Assembly: GCA_963668015.2 (NCBI GenBank)
Contig: CAXXCR010000012.1
Location: forward strand, 186,001 to 250,000
Direction of reading: 5' to 3'
DNA length: 64,000 bases
Origin: Ilyobacter_A sp963668015
Lineage (GTDB): Bacteria > Fusobacteriota > Fusobacteriia > Fusobacteriales > Fusobacteriaceae
Shown: piece by piece, positions 9,057-17,609 of the stretch
Numbering within the stretch: position 1 is the stretch's first letter
How the letters are laid out: every line of letters begins with the position of its first letter
The notes under the pieces: generated by a model
The model's database searches: none
What the model saw: the letters and a program-made list of their open reading frames with translations, nothing else
What the model was told of the DNA's origin: nothing
Translations under genes and position numbers: made by a program

Positions 9057-10160
9057 ATGAAAAGTAACAGAGATATAAAAATTTTAGTAAAAAAGTTAAA
9101 AAAAGTGAGTTACCCCTTGGTACTAAATATGATTTTTATATGCTTGACCAGTCTGATGACTGTTTACAGTGCTACATATACAAGGACAAATTCATTTTTT
9201 TTAAAAGAAATCATATGGACGATTTTAGGTATAATTGTATTTTTTGTTTTTTCACTCATAGACTACAGACTTTACCTGAAATATTCTAAACTGGTATATG
9301 CTTTTAGTGTGGTGATGTTATTTTCAGTATATGCATTTGGTACTACAATACTGGGAGCTAAAAGATGGATACGTGTAGGTCCGCTTAGTATACAGCCGTC
9401 AGAGTTTGCAAAACTGTTTATAGTACTTACATTTTCGGCACTGTTAGTTGTAAAATATAGGGAAAAGTTTACTGGGCTAAAAGCTGTGGTTTTCACGGGC
9501 TTACATTTTATACCGATATTTTTATTGATAGTTAAGCAACCTGATCTTGGTACATCATTAGTATTGTTGTTTTTATACTGCCTTTTGATCTTTATACATG
9601 GGATCGACATAAAGTCATTTTCCATATTAATAGGCAGTGGCTTATCATTCATACCGGTAGCCTATTTTTTCCTTTTAAAGGAGTACCAAAAACAGAGGAT
9701 AAAAACATTTTTAAATCCCGAGGCTGATGTACTTGGTAGTGGCTGGAATGTTATACAATCTAAAATTGCTATAGGATCCGGCGGGATTTTTGGAAAAGGA
9801 ATACTAAAGGGGACTCAGAATAAACTAAGATTTCTTCCTGAATCTCATACTGATTTTATTGGATCAGTTTTGCTGGAAGAAACCGGCTTTATTGGTGGGA
9901 TGATGCTTATATTGCTGTACTTTCTTCTCATAGTGAATATTTTTATGATAGCCCAAAAGAGCGACAGTGAATATGGAAAACTTGTAGCATTAGGTATATC
10001 AGGAATAATATTTTTTCATACAGTAGTAAATTTGGGTATGATAATGGGAGTAATGCCTGTAACTGGTTTACCTTTGCTTTTAATGAGCTATGGAGGGAGT
10101 TCGTTCTTGTTTACTTTCATGATGTTGGGGATAGTACAGAGTATAAAAATATATAGCTAA
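9057..10160 (+). CDS. rodA: SEDS-family peptidoglycan glycosyltransferase (RodA-like)
   Basis: The 367-residue integral membrane protein has about ten helices and belongs to the SEDS family (RodA/FtsW/SpoVE). It contains GAKRWIRVGPLSIQPSEFAKL, the signature extracellular loop, KQPDLGTSLVLL with the proposed catalytic Asp, and near the end VTGLPLLLMSYGGSS. SEDS proteins polymerise lipid II, RodA for side-wall growth and FtsW for the septum. I favour RodA because of gene length and absence of division-cluster neighbours, but FtsW is not excluded. It is probably co-transcribed with minDE. Confidence 0.88.
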   Translation: MKSNRDIKILVKKLKKVSYPLVLNMIFICLTSLMTVYSATYTRTNSFFLKEIIWTILGIIVFFVFSLIDYRLYLKYSKLVYAFSVVMLFSVYAFGTTILGAKRWIRVGPLSIQPSEFAKLFIVLTFSALLVVKYREKFTGLKAVVFTGLHFIPIFLLIVKQPDLGTSLVLLFLYCLLIFIHGIDIKSFSILIGSGLSFIPVAYFFLLKEYQKQRIKTFLNPEADVLGSGWNVIQSKIAIGSGGIFGKGILKGTQNKLRFLPESHTDFIGSVLLEETGFIGGMMLILLYFLLIVNIFMIAQKSDSEYGKLVALGISGIIFFHTVVNLGMIMGVMPVTGLPLLLMSYGGSSFLFTFMMLGIVQSIKIYS

Positions 10161-10182
10161 AAAATATGTATTTATTAAAAAT

Positions 10183-10207
10183 AAAAAAGCCGCTTTGCGG
10201 CTTTTTT
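10183..10207. terminator. Bidirectional terminator between rodA and the lipoprotein gene
   Basis: AAAAAAGCCGC and GCGGCTTTTTT pair around a TTT loop. The A-run on one side and T-run on the other let it end both rodA and the convergent lipoprotein gene, whose last codons overlap it. Confidence 0.9.
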
Positions 10208-10832
10208 AAATATCAAAATTAATTTCTTCATTGCCAACCTTACTGTCAGCGGTATTTTCTACTAAATTAGCAGCAGTATCTATAGGTTTTTTATCCCCAA
10301 TCTCATAACTGGAAATTTCCTGTCTAACTTTTTTTAAGTCACTTAATACCTTGTCTAAATGTTCAACAAAGATATTTTTTGTCTCATCAACCACATCTTC
10401 TTTAGCGACACTTATAAGAACAAAAATTTCTCCGGTATCGTACTCCCACTCTTTTTTCGGTGTGACATCCTGTAAAACTTTTTTTGCCACATACTCGCTT
10501 AGATTCTTGATTATATGCTTGTTCAACTTTTTCTCGTATATATCAGCACTGCCGGAAAAATTTTGGAGTAGCTTATGGGATTCTTTTTTCACTTTTTCGT
10601 CCAAAAGTTCATTTGCCTCCTCCACAGCTTTCATTCTGGCAACCTTTATTCCACTTTCTTCTATCTTAAACCCTCCGATGCTATATAGTTCTTCTTCGGG
10701 ATTAACAGAAGTCTCAATTATTGTCTGAAACTGCTTTTCAGTACTACCTTTTTTCCCAAGGATACTGCTGTTTGTACATGCAAAACTAAAAAATACCAAA
10801 ACCAAAAACAATGAAAACTTAAAAAACTTCAT
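10206..10832 (-). CDS. Outer-membrane-type lipoprotein, LPP20-like
   Basis: This 208-residue protein begins with a signal peptide ending in a lipobox (FFSFAC), so Cys19 should be lipidated and the protein anchored in a membrane. A central segment (GIKVARMKAVEEANELL) resembles the short alpha/beta domain of the LPP20/FlgT-like family, in which an Ala-rich helix follows a beta strand. The C-terminal half is charged and partly coiled-coil. The ATG at 10832 has GAGGAGG 8 bases upstream. A longer frame upstream has no ribosome site and would bury the signal peptide. No partner genes point to a function. Confidence 0.7.
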   Translation of the reverse strand: MKFFKFSLFLVLVFFSFACTNSSILGKKGSTEKQFQTIIETSVNPEEELYSIGGFKIEESGIKVARMKAVEEANELLDEKVKKESHKLLQNFSGSADIYEKKLNKHIIKNLSEYVAKKVLQDVTPKKEWEYDTGEIFVLISVAKEDVVDETKNIFVEHLDKVLSDLKKVRQEISSYEIGDKKPIDTAANLVENTADSKVGNEEINFDI

Positions 10833-10991
10833 GCTGCCTCCTCTGTTGATGTTTTTTAAAAGGAAATCAAACGATAAGTACATATAGAATATTATGTAAA
10901 AATAAATAAATTCACATAATATTTGCAAATATTTTACTGAAAAGTATAATACATTATTTTATAATAAAAGATCTGAAAAATCAATTTCTAT

Positions 10992-11020
10992 TTGCATAAT
11001 TTTATAAAATTTTGTAGAAT
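10992..11020 (+). promoter_or_regulatory. Candidate sigma-70 promoter for accDA
   Basis: TTGCAT (10992-10997) and TAGAAT (11015-11020) are separated by 17 bases and lie 49 bases before the accD start. The rest of the gap is AT-rich with no other clear signal. Confidence 0.5.
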
Positions 11021-11069
11021 AGGTAGGATGTTCATAATTATGGTATTGAACCACATGAGGTTGTAAGGG

Positions 11070-11942
11070 GTGATAAAATTGAAAATTTTTTCAAAAAGAA
11101 AGAAGTACGCAACTGTAAGTTCAAAAGAGAAAACTGAGATAAAAATTGTACAAAAGAAGCCGGAGACGGAAACTTCAGGTCTATGGATAAAGTGTCCTGA
11201 GTGTGGCGAGATTGTGTATAAAAAAGATATAGAGGCTAATCTTCAAAAGTGTCCTAGCTGCGACAACTATTTTAGAATGTCGGCAATGGAAAGAATAGAA
11301 CTTTTGATAGACGAAGGGACTTTCATAGAGTATGACGAGAACATGGTCTCAAAGGATTTTTTGACATTTCCACAGTATGCTGAAAAATTGGAAACAGCAA
11401 AAGAAAAAACAGGTATGAAAGACGGGGCTATAGCTGGAATAGGTGAAATGAACGGATTGAAAGTCAGCCTGGCAGTTATGGATTTTGATTTCATGGGTGG
11501 AAGTATGGGATCAGTAATAGGAGAGAAACTGACACGTAGTATTGAAAGAGGTGTAGAGATGGGACTGCCTGTAATAATAGTGTCTACATCAGGTGGAGCT
11601 AGGATGCAGGAGGGGCTTGTATCATTAATGCAGATGGCTAAGACCTCTGCAGCGCTGGATAGACTGAGAGAAGCTGGACTTCCGTACATAGCGGTTCCTG
11701 TAAACCCTACGTCAGGTGGTGTAACAGCATCATTTGCAATGCTTGGGGATGTTATCATTTCAGAACCTAAAACGCTTATAGCATTTGCCGGTCCTAGGGT
11801 AATAGAGCAGACTATAAAACAAAAACTTCCTGAAGGATTCCAAAAAAGTGAATTCCTTTTAGATCACGGGATGGTTGATGTGATAGCAAAAAGAGAAGAA
11901 TTGAAATACACTATACACAGGGTACTGAGTAATTTAGTGTAA
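11070..11942 (+). CDS. accD: Acetyl-CoA carboxylase carboxyltransferase subunit beta
   Basis: AccD pairs with AccA to move the carboxyl group from biotin to acetyl-CoA, giving malonyl-CoA for fatty-acid synthesis. The 290-residue protein has the N-terminal zinc ribbon, IKCPECGE then KCPSCDNYF (CX2C-15-CX2C, about residues 45-67), followed by the crotonase-fold domain with STSGGARMQEGL and NPTSGGVTASFAMLGD, typical oxyanion-hole loops. The start is GTG 11070 or TTG 11079. AAGGGG upstream suits the latter slightly better. accA follows directly. The biotin carboxylase and carrier genes (accB, accC) are not in the window. Confidence 0.96.
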   Translation: MIKLKIFSKRKKYATVSSKEKTEIKIVQKKPETETSGLWIKCPECGEIVYKKDIEANLQKCPSCDNYFRMSAMERIELLIDEGTFIEYDENMVSKDFLTFPQYAEKLETAKEKTGMKDGAIAGIGEMNGLKVSLAVMDFDFMGGSMGSVIGEKLTRSIERGVEMGLPVIIVSTSGGARMQEGLVSLMQMAKTSAALDRLREAGLPYIAVPVNPTSGGVTASFAMLGDVIISEPKTLIAFAGPRVIEQTIKQKLPEGFQKSEFLLDHGMVDVIAKREELKYTIHRVLSNLV

Positions 11943-11978
11943 ACCTAATTCGTGAAAGAAGCTTTAAGGAGGGGAAAA

Positions 11979-12920
11979 ATGGAATTTGAAAAAGAATTGG
12001 AAATATTGAGCAACAAGTTGTCTGAGCTCAAGAAATTTTCAGAAGAAAAAGAGATAGATCTTTCAAACGAAATAGATAAACTTGAAAAAGAGCTAAATAT
12101 AAAAATAGAAGAAGTATATAAAAACCTTAATCCGTGGGAAAAATCACAGGTGGCAAGACACCCGAACAGGCCTCATACGCTGGACTATGTGAAATATATA
12201 GCGGAAGACTTCGTAGAACTCCACGGAGACAGACTTTTTGGTGATGATCCTGCAATTGTTGGAGGACTGTGCAAGATAGATGGGGAAAAATTCGTTATTA
12301 TTGGGCATCAGAAAGGTAATAACCTCGAAGAAAACCTTTATAGGAACTTTGGTATGGCAAATCCTGAAGGTTACAGAAAAGCTTTGAGGCTCATGAAAAT
12401 GGCAGAGCGTTTTAAAATCCCGGTATTAACACTTATGGATACACCAGGAGCTTACCCAGGTAAGGAAGCCGAAGAACGTGGACAGGGGGAAGCTATAGCA
12501 AGAAACCTGATGGAAATGGCAGGTCTTGCTACACCTATAATCTCTATTGTGGTGGGAGAAGGTGGTAGTGGAGGAGCTATAGGGCTTGGAGTAGGAAATA
12601 AGGTTTTGATGCTTGAAAACAGTGTATACTCAGTAATATCTCCAGAAGGCTGCGCTGCAATACTTTTTAAGGATGCAAAGAAAGCTCCAGAAGCAGCAGT
12701 GAGTCTTAAAATAGATGCACAAAGTCTCCTAGACTTGAATGTTATCGACGATATAATAGAGGAACCTGTGGGAGGGGCACATAGAAACCCTGAACAGATG
12801 GCAGGAAACTTAAAGAAAAAAGTTTTGGAAGCACTTTCCGAACTTAAAAGTATGACGGTGGAAGAGATCAAGGCTCAAAGGTATGAGAAATTTAGGAACA
12901 TGGGATTTTTTAATCTTTAA
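11979..12920 (+). CDS. accA: Acetyl-CoA carboxylase carboxyltransferase subunit alpha
   Basis: AccA is the partner of AccD in the cytoplasmic carboxyltransferase. The 313-residue protein has an N-terminal helical coiled segment, then ARHPNRPHTLDYVKYI and LHGDRLFGDDPAIVGG (about 65-95), both AccA signatures. The TPGAYPGKEAEERGQGEAIA and GEGGSGGAIGLGVGN loops of the crotonase fold follow. I chose ATG 11979 because AGGAGGGG lies just upstream; an earlier in-frame GTG at 11952 has no ribosome site. It lies 36 bases after accD and is followed by a terminator. Confidence 0.96.
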   Translation: MEFEKELEILSNKLSELKKFSEEKEIDLSNEIDKLEKELNIKIEEVYKNLNPWEKSQVARHPNRPHTLDYVKYIAEDFVELHGDRLFGDDPAIVGGLCKIDGEKFVIIGHQKGNNLEENLYRNFGMANPEGYRKALRLMKMAERFKIPVLTLMDTPGAYPGKEAEERGQGEAIARNLMEMAGLATPIISIVVGEGGSGGAIGLGVGNKVLMLENSVYSVISPEGCAAILFKDAKKAPEAAVSLKIDAQSLLDLNVIDDIIEEPVGGAHRNPEQMAGNLKKKVLEALSELKSMTVEEIKAQRYEKFRNMGFFNL

Positions 12921-12939
12921 TACAAAAACGCAAGGTTTT

Positions 12940-12963
12940 ATGGGGGGATACCCCCATTTTTTA
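12940..12963 (+). terminator. Terminator after accA
   Basis: ATGGGGG and CCCCCAT pair around a short GATA loop, followed by six T's, 20 bases after the accA stop. Confidence 0.85.
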
Positions 12964-13028
12964 TTAAAAAAATAATACCCTTTTACCTTTTATTTGATAC
13001 AAAATTCTCTTGAAAGATTAAAAAAAAG

Positions 13029-13077
13029 TTGAAAAAAAAATAGATATATTATATAATTTAAGCAAAAAATGCTTAAA
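13029..13077 (+). promoter_or_regulatory. pfkA-pyk promoter with overlapping operator-like palindrome
   Basis: TTGAAA (13029-13034) and a perfect TATAAT (13052-13057) are spaced by 17 bases. An 8-bp perfect inverted repeat, TTTAAGCA-AAAAA-TGCTTAAA (13057-13077), begins at the last base of the -10 box and covers the expected transcription start, where a repressor would block initiation. It is well placed to control glycolysis genes pfkA and pyk. The regulator is unknown. Confidence 0.7.
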
Positions 13078-13135
13078 TGCATTTTAAAAAAAGATGTTTA
13101 AAAATAAAAAGGGTTGTTAAGAAAGGGGAAGTACT

Positions 13136-14098
13136 ATGAAGAACATTGCTATTCTGACTAGTGGTGGGGATGCTCCTGGTATGAATACAGCAGTAAGAGC
13201 TGCTGCAAAGTATGCATTTTCAAAGGGCATGAAAGTTTACGGTATTAAAAGGGGATATGCCGGAATGCTTAATGATGAAATTTTTGAGATGAAACCTATC
13301 GATGTTAGTGGAATCATTGACAGAGGTGGGACAGATCTTTTAACTGCAAGATGTCTTGAGTTCAAACAAAAAGAGGTAAGGGCAGAGGCAGTTAAAAATC
13401 TTCAAAAGAGGGGAATAGAAGGTCTTATTGTAATCGGTGGGGACGGATCTTTCCACGGGGCAGACCTTTTATACAAAGAACACGGGATAAAAGTAATAGG
13501 GGTTCCCGGTACTATTGACAATGATATTGCAGGTACAGACTATACAATAGGATATGACACTGCTTTAAATACTATATTAGATGCTATAACAAAAATAAGA
13601 GACACTGCTACATCTCACGAAAGGACATACCTTATAGAGGTAATGGGAAGAGCCTGCGGAGATTTAGCTCTTTATTCCTGCATGGCAGGAGGAGGGGATG
13701 GACTTCTGATCCCTGAAGTGCATTTTTCTATAGAAGAGCTGGCAGACCAGTTAAACCAAAGAAGAGCTCAGGGTAAACTACACGATATAATTCTAGTAGC
13801 AGAAGGAGTAGGCTCTGCAATTGATATAGCAAGAGAACTTGAAGGAAAAGTAAAATCAGAGATGAGGGTTACTGTTCTAGGACACGTGCAAAGAGGAGGG
13901 GCTCCATCTGCGTTTGATAGAGTTCTTGCTACAAAATTAACAGCCCATGCTGTGGATCTGTTGGCAGAAGGCGAGAGTGGAAAAATGGTTGGACTGGAAA
14001 AAAATGTTCCTGTAAGCCACCCTATTTCTCATGCTTGGGAAAACAAAAAACATCCAGTGCCAAAAGACTATGCATTAGCACAAGCTTTGGCAGAATAG
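13136..14098 (+). CDS. pfkA: ATP-dependent 6-phosphofructokinase
   Basis: PfkA phosphorylates fructose 6-phosphate to the 1,6-bisphosphate, the committed step of glycolysis. The 320-residue protein is the standard length of the bacterial ATP-dependent group. LTSGGDAPGMN opens the ATP site. IVIGGDGSFHGA (about 99-110) has the GGDGS form of ATP enzymes rather than the GGDD of PPi enzymes. PGTIDNDIAGTDYTIGYDTALN includes the catalytic TIDND aspartates, and EVMGRACGDLAL binds the sugar phosphate. A strong promoter lies upstream, and pyk follows 46 bases later. Confidence 0.97.
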   Translation: MKNIAILTSGGDAPGMNTAVRAAAKYAFSKGMKVYGIKRGYAGMLNDEIFEMKPIDVSGIIDRGGTDLLTARCLEFKQKEVRAEAVKNLQKRGIEGLIVIGGDGSFHGADLLYKEHGIKVIGVPGTIDNDIAGTDYTIGYDTALNTILDAITKIRDTATSHERTYLIEVMGRACGDLALYSCMAGGGDGLLIPEVHFSIEELADQLNQRRAQGKLHDIILVAEGVGSAIDIARELEGKVKSEMRVTVLGHVQRGGAPSAFDRVLATKLTAHAVDLLAEGESGKMVGLEKNVPVSHPISHAWENKKHPVPKDYALAQALAE

Positions 14099-14144
14099 AG
14101 TAAGCTAAGCAGATTTTACAATAAATTCTAGGAGGTAAGATTAA

Positions 14145-15560
14145 ATGTTGAAAAAAACTAAGATTGTATGTACTATCGGACCTAAGTCTGAATCAAAAGA
14201 AATGCTAGGAAAATTAGTAGCAGCTGGAATGAACGTAATGAGACTTAACTTCTCACACGGTGACTATGAAGAGCACGGTGGAAGAATCACAAGTCTAAGA
14301 GAAATCATGGCTGAAACAGGAAGTCAAGTTGCTGTATTACTAGACACTAAAGGTCCTGAGATCAGAACTATCAAGCTTGAAAACGGAGACGACGTAATGC
14401 TTGAAGCTGGACAAGATTTCACAATCACTACCGACAAAACTGTAGTAGGAAACAAAGAAATAGTTGCAGTTACTTATGAAGGGTTAACAGATGACCTTAA
14501 AGCAGGAGATACAATTCTTCTAGACGATGGATTAGTTGGATTAACTGTAAAAGAAGTAGCAGGAAACGAAGTTAAATGTGTTGTAAACAACAGTGGAGAA
14601 CTTGGAGAAAACAAAGGTGTTAATTTACCAGGTGTATCAGTTAACCTTCCTGCACTATCAGAAAAAGATATAGCTGACCTTAAATTTGGATGCGAAGTTG
14701 GCGTAGACTACGTAGCTGCTTCATTCATAAGAAAAACTTCAGACGTTAAAGAAGTAAGAAATATATTAGATGAAAACGGTGGAAAAAACATCAAAATCAT
14801 CTCTAAAATAGAAAACCAAGAGGGTGTAGATAACTTCGATGAAATCTTAGAATTATCAGATGGAATCATGGTTGCAAGGGGAGACCTTGGGGTAGAAATT
14901 CCTGTAGAGGAAGTTCCATTCGCTCAAAAAATGATGATAGAAAAATGTAACGAAGCTGGTAAAATGGTTATAACAGCTACTCAAATGTTAGATTCTATGA
15001 TCAAAAACCCTAGACCTACAAGAGCAGAAGCAGGAGACGTTGCTAACGCTATCTTAGACGGAACAGATGCAGTAATGCTTTCAGGAGAATCTGCAAAAGG
15101 TAAATACCCTGAAGAAGCTGTAAAAACTATGGCTAAAATCTGTGAAAAAACAGACTCTGTTATGATGTATATGCCAATGGATTTTGAAGGACCAACTACA
15201 GTAACTGAAGCAGTAGCTAAAGGAAGTGTAGAAGCAGCTGAAAATTTAGGAGCAAAATTAATAGTTGTTGCTACTGAAACAGGAAGAGGAGCAAGAGCAG
15301 TAAGAAAATACTTCCCAACTGCACAAATCTTAGCTATCACAAACAACGAACAAACAGCTAGACAGCTTATGCTTTCAAAAGGTGTTTACACAGCAGTTGA
15401 AAAAGATGCATTAACAGTAGAAGAGTTCACAGCTAAAGCTGAAAAATTAGCTGTAGAAAACGGATTCGCTCAAACTGGAGACGTAGTTGTAATAACTTAC
15501 GGAGAAGGAATCTTCAAACCAGGAACAACAAACAGTTTCAAAGTATCAGTAATCAAATAA
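14145..15560 (+). CDS. pyk: Pyruvate kinase
   Basis: Pyruvate kinase converts PEP and ADP to pyruvate and ATP. The 471-residue protein begins KKTKIVCTIGPKS. It has LDTKGPEIRT, the signature block IISKIENQEGVDNFDEIL with the catalytic Lys, MVARGDLGVEIP for the divalent metal site, and TATQMLDSMI. It ends without the PEP-utiliser-like C-terminal extension found in some Gram-positive enzymes. AGGAGG precedes the ATG, and codon use is strongly biased (many ACA/GGA/GAA), suggesting high expression. It forms an operon with pfkA. ppdK, which runs the reverse reaction, is nearby. Confidence 0.97.
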   Translation: MLKKTKIVCTIGPKSESKEMLGKLVAAGMNVMRLNFSHGDYEEHGGRITSLREIMAETGSQVAVLLDTKGPEIRTIKLENGDDVMLEAGQDFTITTDKTVVGNKEIVAVTYEGLTDDLKAGDTILLDDGLVGLTVKEVAGNEVKCVVNNSGELGENKGVNLPGVSVNLPALSEKDIADLKFGCEVGVDYVAASFIRKTSDVKEVRNILDENGGKNIKIISKIENQEGVDNFDEILELSDGIMVARGDLGVEIPVEEVPFAQKMMIEKCNEAGKMVITATQMLDSMIKNPRPTRAEAGDVANAILDGTDAVMLSGESAKGKYPEEAVKTMAKICEKTDSVMMYMPMDFEGPTTVTEAVAKGSVEAAENLGAKLIVVATETGRGARAVRKYFPTAQILAITNNEQTARQLMLSKGVYTAVEKDALTVEEFTAKAEKLAVENGFAQTGDVVVITYGEGIFKPGTTNSFKVSVIK

Positions 15561-15569
15561 GCATAAATT

Positions 15570-15597
15570 AAAAATCGGCCAATTGGCCGATTTTTTT
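15570..15597. terminator. Terminator between pyk and the GntP permease gene
   Basis: AAAATCGGCC and GGCCGATTTT pair around AATT, with an A-run and a T-run on opposite sides, so it can serve both pyk and the convergent permease gene. Confidence 0.9.
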
Positions 15598-15609
15598 ATT
15601 TACACTTAA

Positions 15610-16983
15610 TTATACAACTCCAAATGATGCAAAAATAACTGCAATTGCTGTAGCCACTAGAGGGATAACAACGGTACACATACCGATATCTTTATATGAT
15701 TCTCTGTGTGTTAAGCCGGTTATACCCAATAAAGTAATTATGGCACCGTTGTGCGGAAGTGAATCCAGCCCTCCACAGGCCATTGCAGCTATTCTATGGA
15801 AAGCCTCAGGGTTTATATTGTACATCTGAGCCTTCTGTATGTAAGCATCACCAAGGGCACTTAGAGCGATACTCATACCCCCAGAAGCTGAACCAGTGAT
15901 ACCCGCCAGAACACTCGAAGAAACAGCAAGTGATATAAACGGAGTACCAGGAATAGAAAGTATAGCAGTTTTAATGATAACAAATGCAGCAAGAGACTTT
16001 ATTACATTACCATATCCAACTTCAGAAGCTGTATTTATAATTGGAAGCAGTGATCCAAAAGCACCTTTGTTGAGAGTTTCCTTTAAATTTTTAAGCTGTT
16101 TTCTAAATACGATGGCGGCCGTTATAATGGAAGCCATAAGAGATATAAGAAGACTCCAAGATCCCTTTACCTTACCAAAAGTAGTACCATAATCTTTTAA
16201 ATAATCAGCATTGTAATCAGCGTAGAATATATTTCCTATGATAAAGTTTAAAACAAGAACGATTACAATGGGTGCTAACGCAGCTTGTAGTGAAGGCAGA
16301 TTTTCAGAACTAATTTTTGCGATGTTGTCATTGTGATCTCCGTATCCTTCTCCTGCTAAACGGGCAGCTTTTTCTCTTCTATTCAACCAAAGCATACCAC
16401 CAAGAAACATTATAGTTGCACCGATTAAACCAAGTACAGGTGCGGCATAGGCTGTTGTGCCAAAAAAAGGCATAGGTATTGTATTTTGTATTTGAGGCGA
16501 CCCTGGAAGAGCAGTCATTGTAAAAGTGAAAGAACCCAGTGCGATTGAAGCTGGAATCAATCTTTTAGGGATATCGTTTTCCCTGAACAATTCAGCTGCA
16601 ATTGGATATACAGCAAAGGCCACAACAAACATTGAAACCCCACCATAAGTCAAGACAGCAACTGAGAGAACAACAGCTAAGATGGAGTTCTTTTTACCTA
16701 CTTTTTCAGTGAAAAAGTGGGAGATAGTTTTTGCTGAACCGGATTCTTCCATCAACTTACCGAAGATTGCTCCAAGTAAGAATATCGGGAAGTATGCTTT
16801 AACGTAGGCCGAGAAATTGTTCATAAATACTTCTGTATAGGATGCCATAATCGGTGTTCCTCCAGAAAAAAGAACAGCAAGCAGTGCAAGAACAGGAGCG
16901 ATTAATATTACTGCAATCCCCCTGTAGGCAAGATAGATTAATAAAACCAGTGATATAATAATACCGACGATACCTAAATCCAT
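15610..16983 (-). CDS. GntP-family organic-acid:H+ permease
   Basis: This 457-residue protein has about 12-13 hydrophobic segments and belongs to the GntP family (gluconate, fructuronate, D-serine or 3-hydroxybutyrate importers). Family-like segments include PIFLLGAIFGKLMEESGSA, LTYGGVSMFVVAFAVYP and CGGLDSLPHNGAIITLL. The substrate cannot be read from sequence; carboxylates other than gluconate are at least as likely, because no sugar-acid catabolic genes lie nearby. The start ATG at 16983 follows AAGGAGG. The gene is monocistronic and converges on pyk. Confidence 0.8.
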   Translation of the reverse strand: MDLGIVGIIISLVLLIYLAYRGIAVILIAPVLALLAVLFSGGTPIMASYTEVFMNNFSAYVKAYFPIFLLGAIFGKLMEESGSAKTISHFFTEKVGKKNSILAVVLSVAVLTYGGVSMFVVAFAVYPIAAELFRENDIPKRLIPASIALGSFTFTMTALPGSPQIQNTIPMPFFGTTAYAAPVLGLIGATIMFLGGMLWLNRREKAARLAGEGYGDHNDNIAKISSENLPSLQAALAPIVIVLVLNFIIGNIFYADYNADYLKDYGTTFGKVKGSWSLLISLMASIITAAIVFRKQLKNLKETLNKGAFGSLLPIINTASEVGYGNVIKSLAAFVIIKTAILSIPGTPFISLAVSSSVLAGITGSASGGMSIALSALGDAYIQKAQMYNINPEAFHRIAAMACGGLDSLPHNGAIITLLGITGLTHRESYKDIGMCTVVIPLVATAIAVIFASFGVV

Positions 16984-17161
16984 AAAAAATCCTCCTTTTT
17001 TTGATTGACTTTAAACATTAGTCATTAATCGGAATTAAACTTATTTCGATAAAAGTCTCTAATTTGTATATACCATAAGTGTAGGAAAAATCAAAACAAA
17101 AAAACAAAAAATTACTTTAGTTTTAATTTCTCGGAATATATTCAAAAAAAAAACTGACAAT

Positions 17162-17210
17162 AAAAAAAGAAGACTTTGTGAATTTTAAAACTCACAAAGT
17201 CTTCTTTTTT
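17162..17210 (-). terminator. Terminator after the 63-residue membrane protein gene
   Basis: AAGAAGACTTTGTGA and TCACAAAGTCTTCTT pair around a 10-base AT loop, with an A-run and a T-run flanking, so it can act in both directions. It directly follows the stop of the small minus-strand gene and also lies upstream of the permease gene promoter region. Confidence 0.85.
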
Positions 17211-17221
17211 GAAAAAGCAGA

Positions 17222-17413
17222 TTAATTCTCCTTTTTTCTATTTAGTTTATACATGTAAACAAGTATGGAGATTAATATTATAGGGTAGAAATAGTAGGCA
17301 ACTACAGGGAAGAGACCTAAGATGGCAGTTTTTAAAACCCCAAACTCTTTCAAGGAGTGGAACAAAGTAATTCCCAAGGTGCTAAATAAAATGAAAATGA
17401 AAAAAATATTCAT
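17222..17413 (-). CDS. Small membrane protein, unknown function
   Basis: This 63-residue protein consists of two hydrophobic helices (about 2-18 and 30-54) joined by a short LFHSLKEFGVLKT linker, with a basic tail ending KLNRKKEN. ATG 17413 has AGAAGGTGAT upstream; an earlier GTG lies within that ribosome site. It has its own terminator. I do not recognise a family. It is divergent from ppdK. Confidence 0.55.
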   Translation of the reverse strand: MNIFFIFILFSTLGITLFHSLKEFGVLKTAILGLFPVVAYYFYPIILISILVYMYKLNRKKEN

Positions 17414-17609
17414 ATTTATCACCTTCTTCTCTATATAAATATTTACAAAACTAAAACTGATATCCTTTAAAATTAAATCTCAAGATTTTTATGTAAGTGA
17501 AGATTAAAGACAATAGACTATAAATTATTAGGAGGAAAATATTTATAGCTTAGGTAAATTAATAGTAAATATACTCTGTAAAAGAATTATTTCTAAGGGG
17601 ATGAAGAAT

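Noticed and set aside
10833..10928. N-terminal extension of the LPP20-like lipoprotein
   Set aside because: It would place residues before the signal peptide, and GAGGAGG precedes the internal ATG.
17521..17600. Ribosome-site-like AGGAGG at about 17530 upstream of ppdK as start of a longer PPDK
   Set aside because: No standard start codon follows it, and PPDK normally begins near the ATG at 17610.
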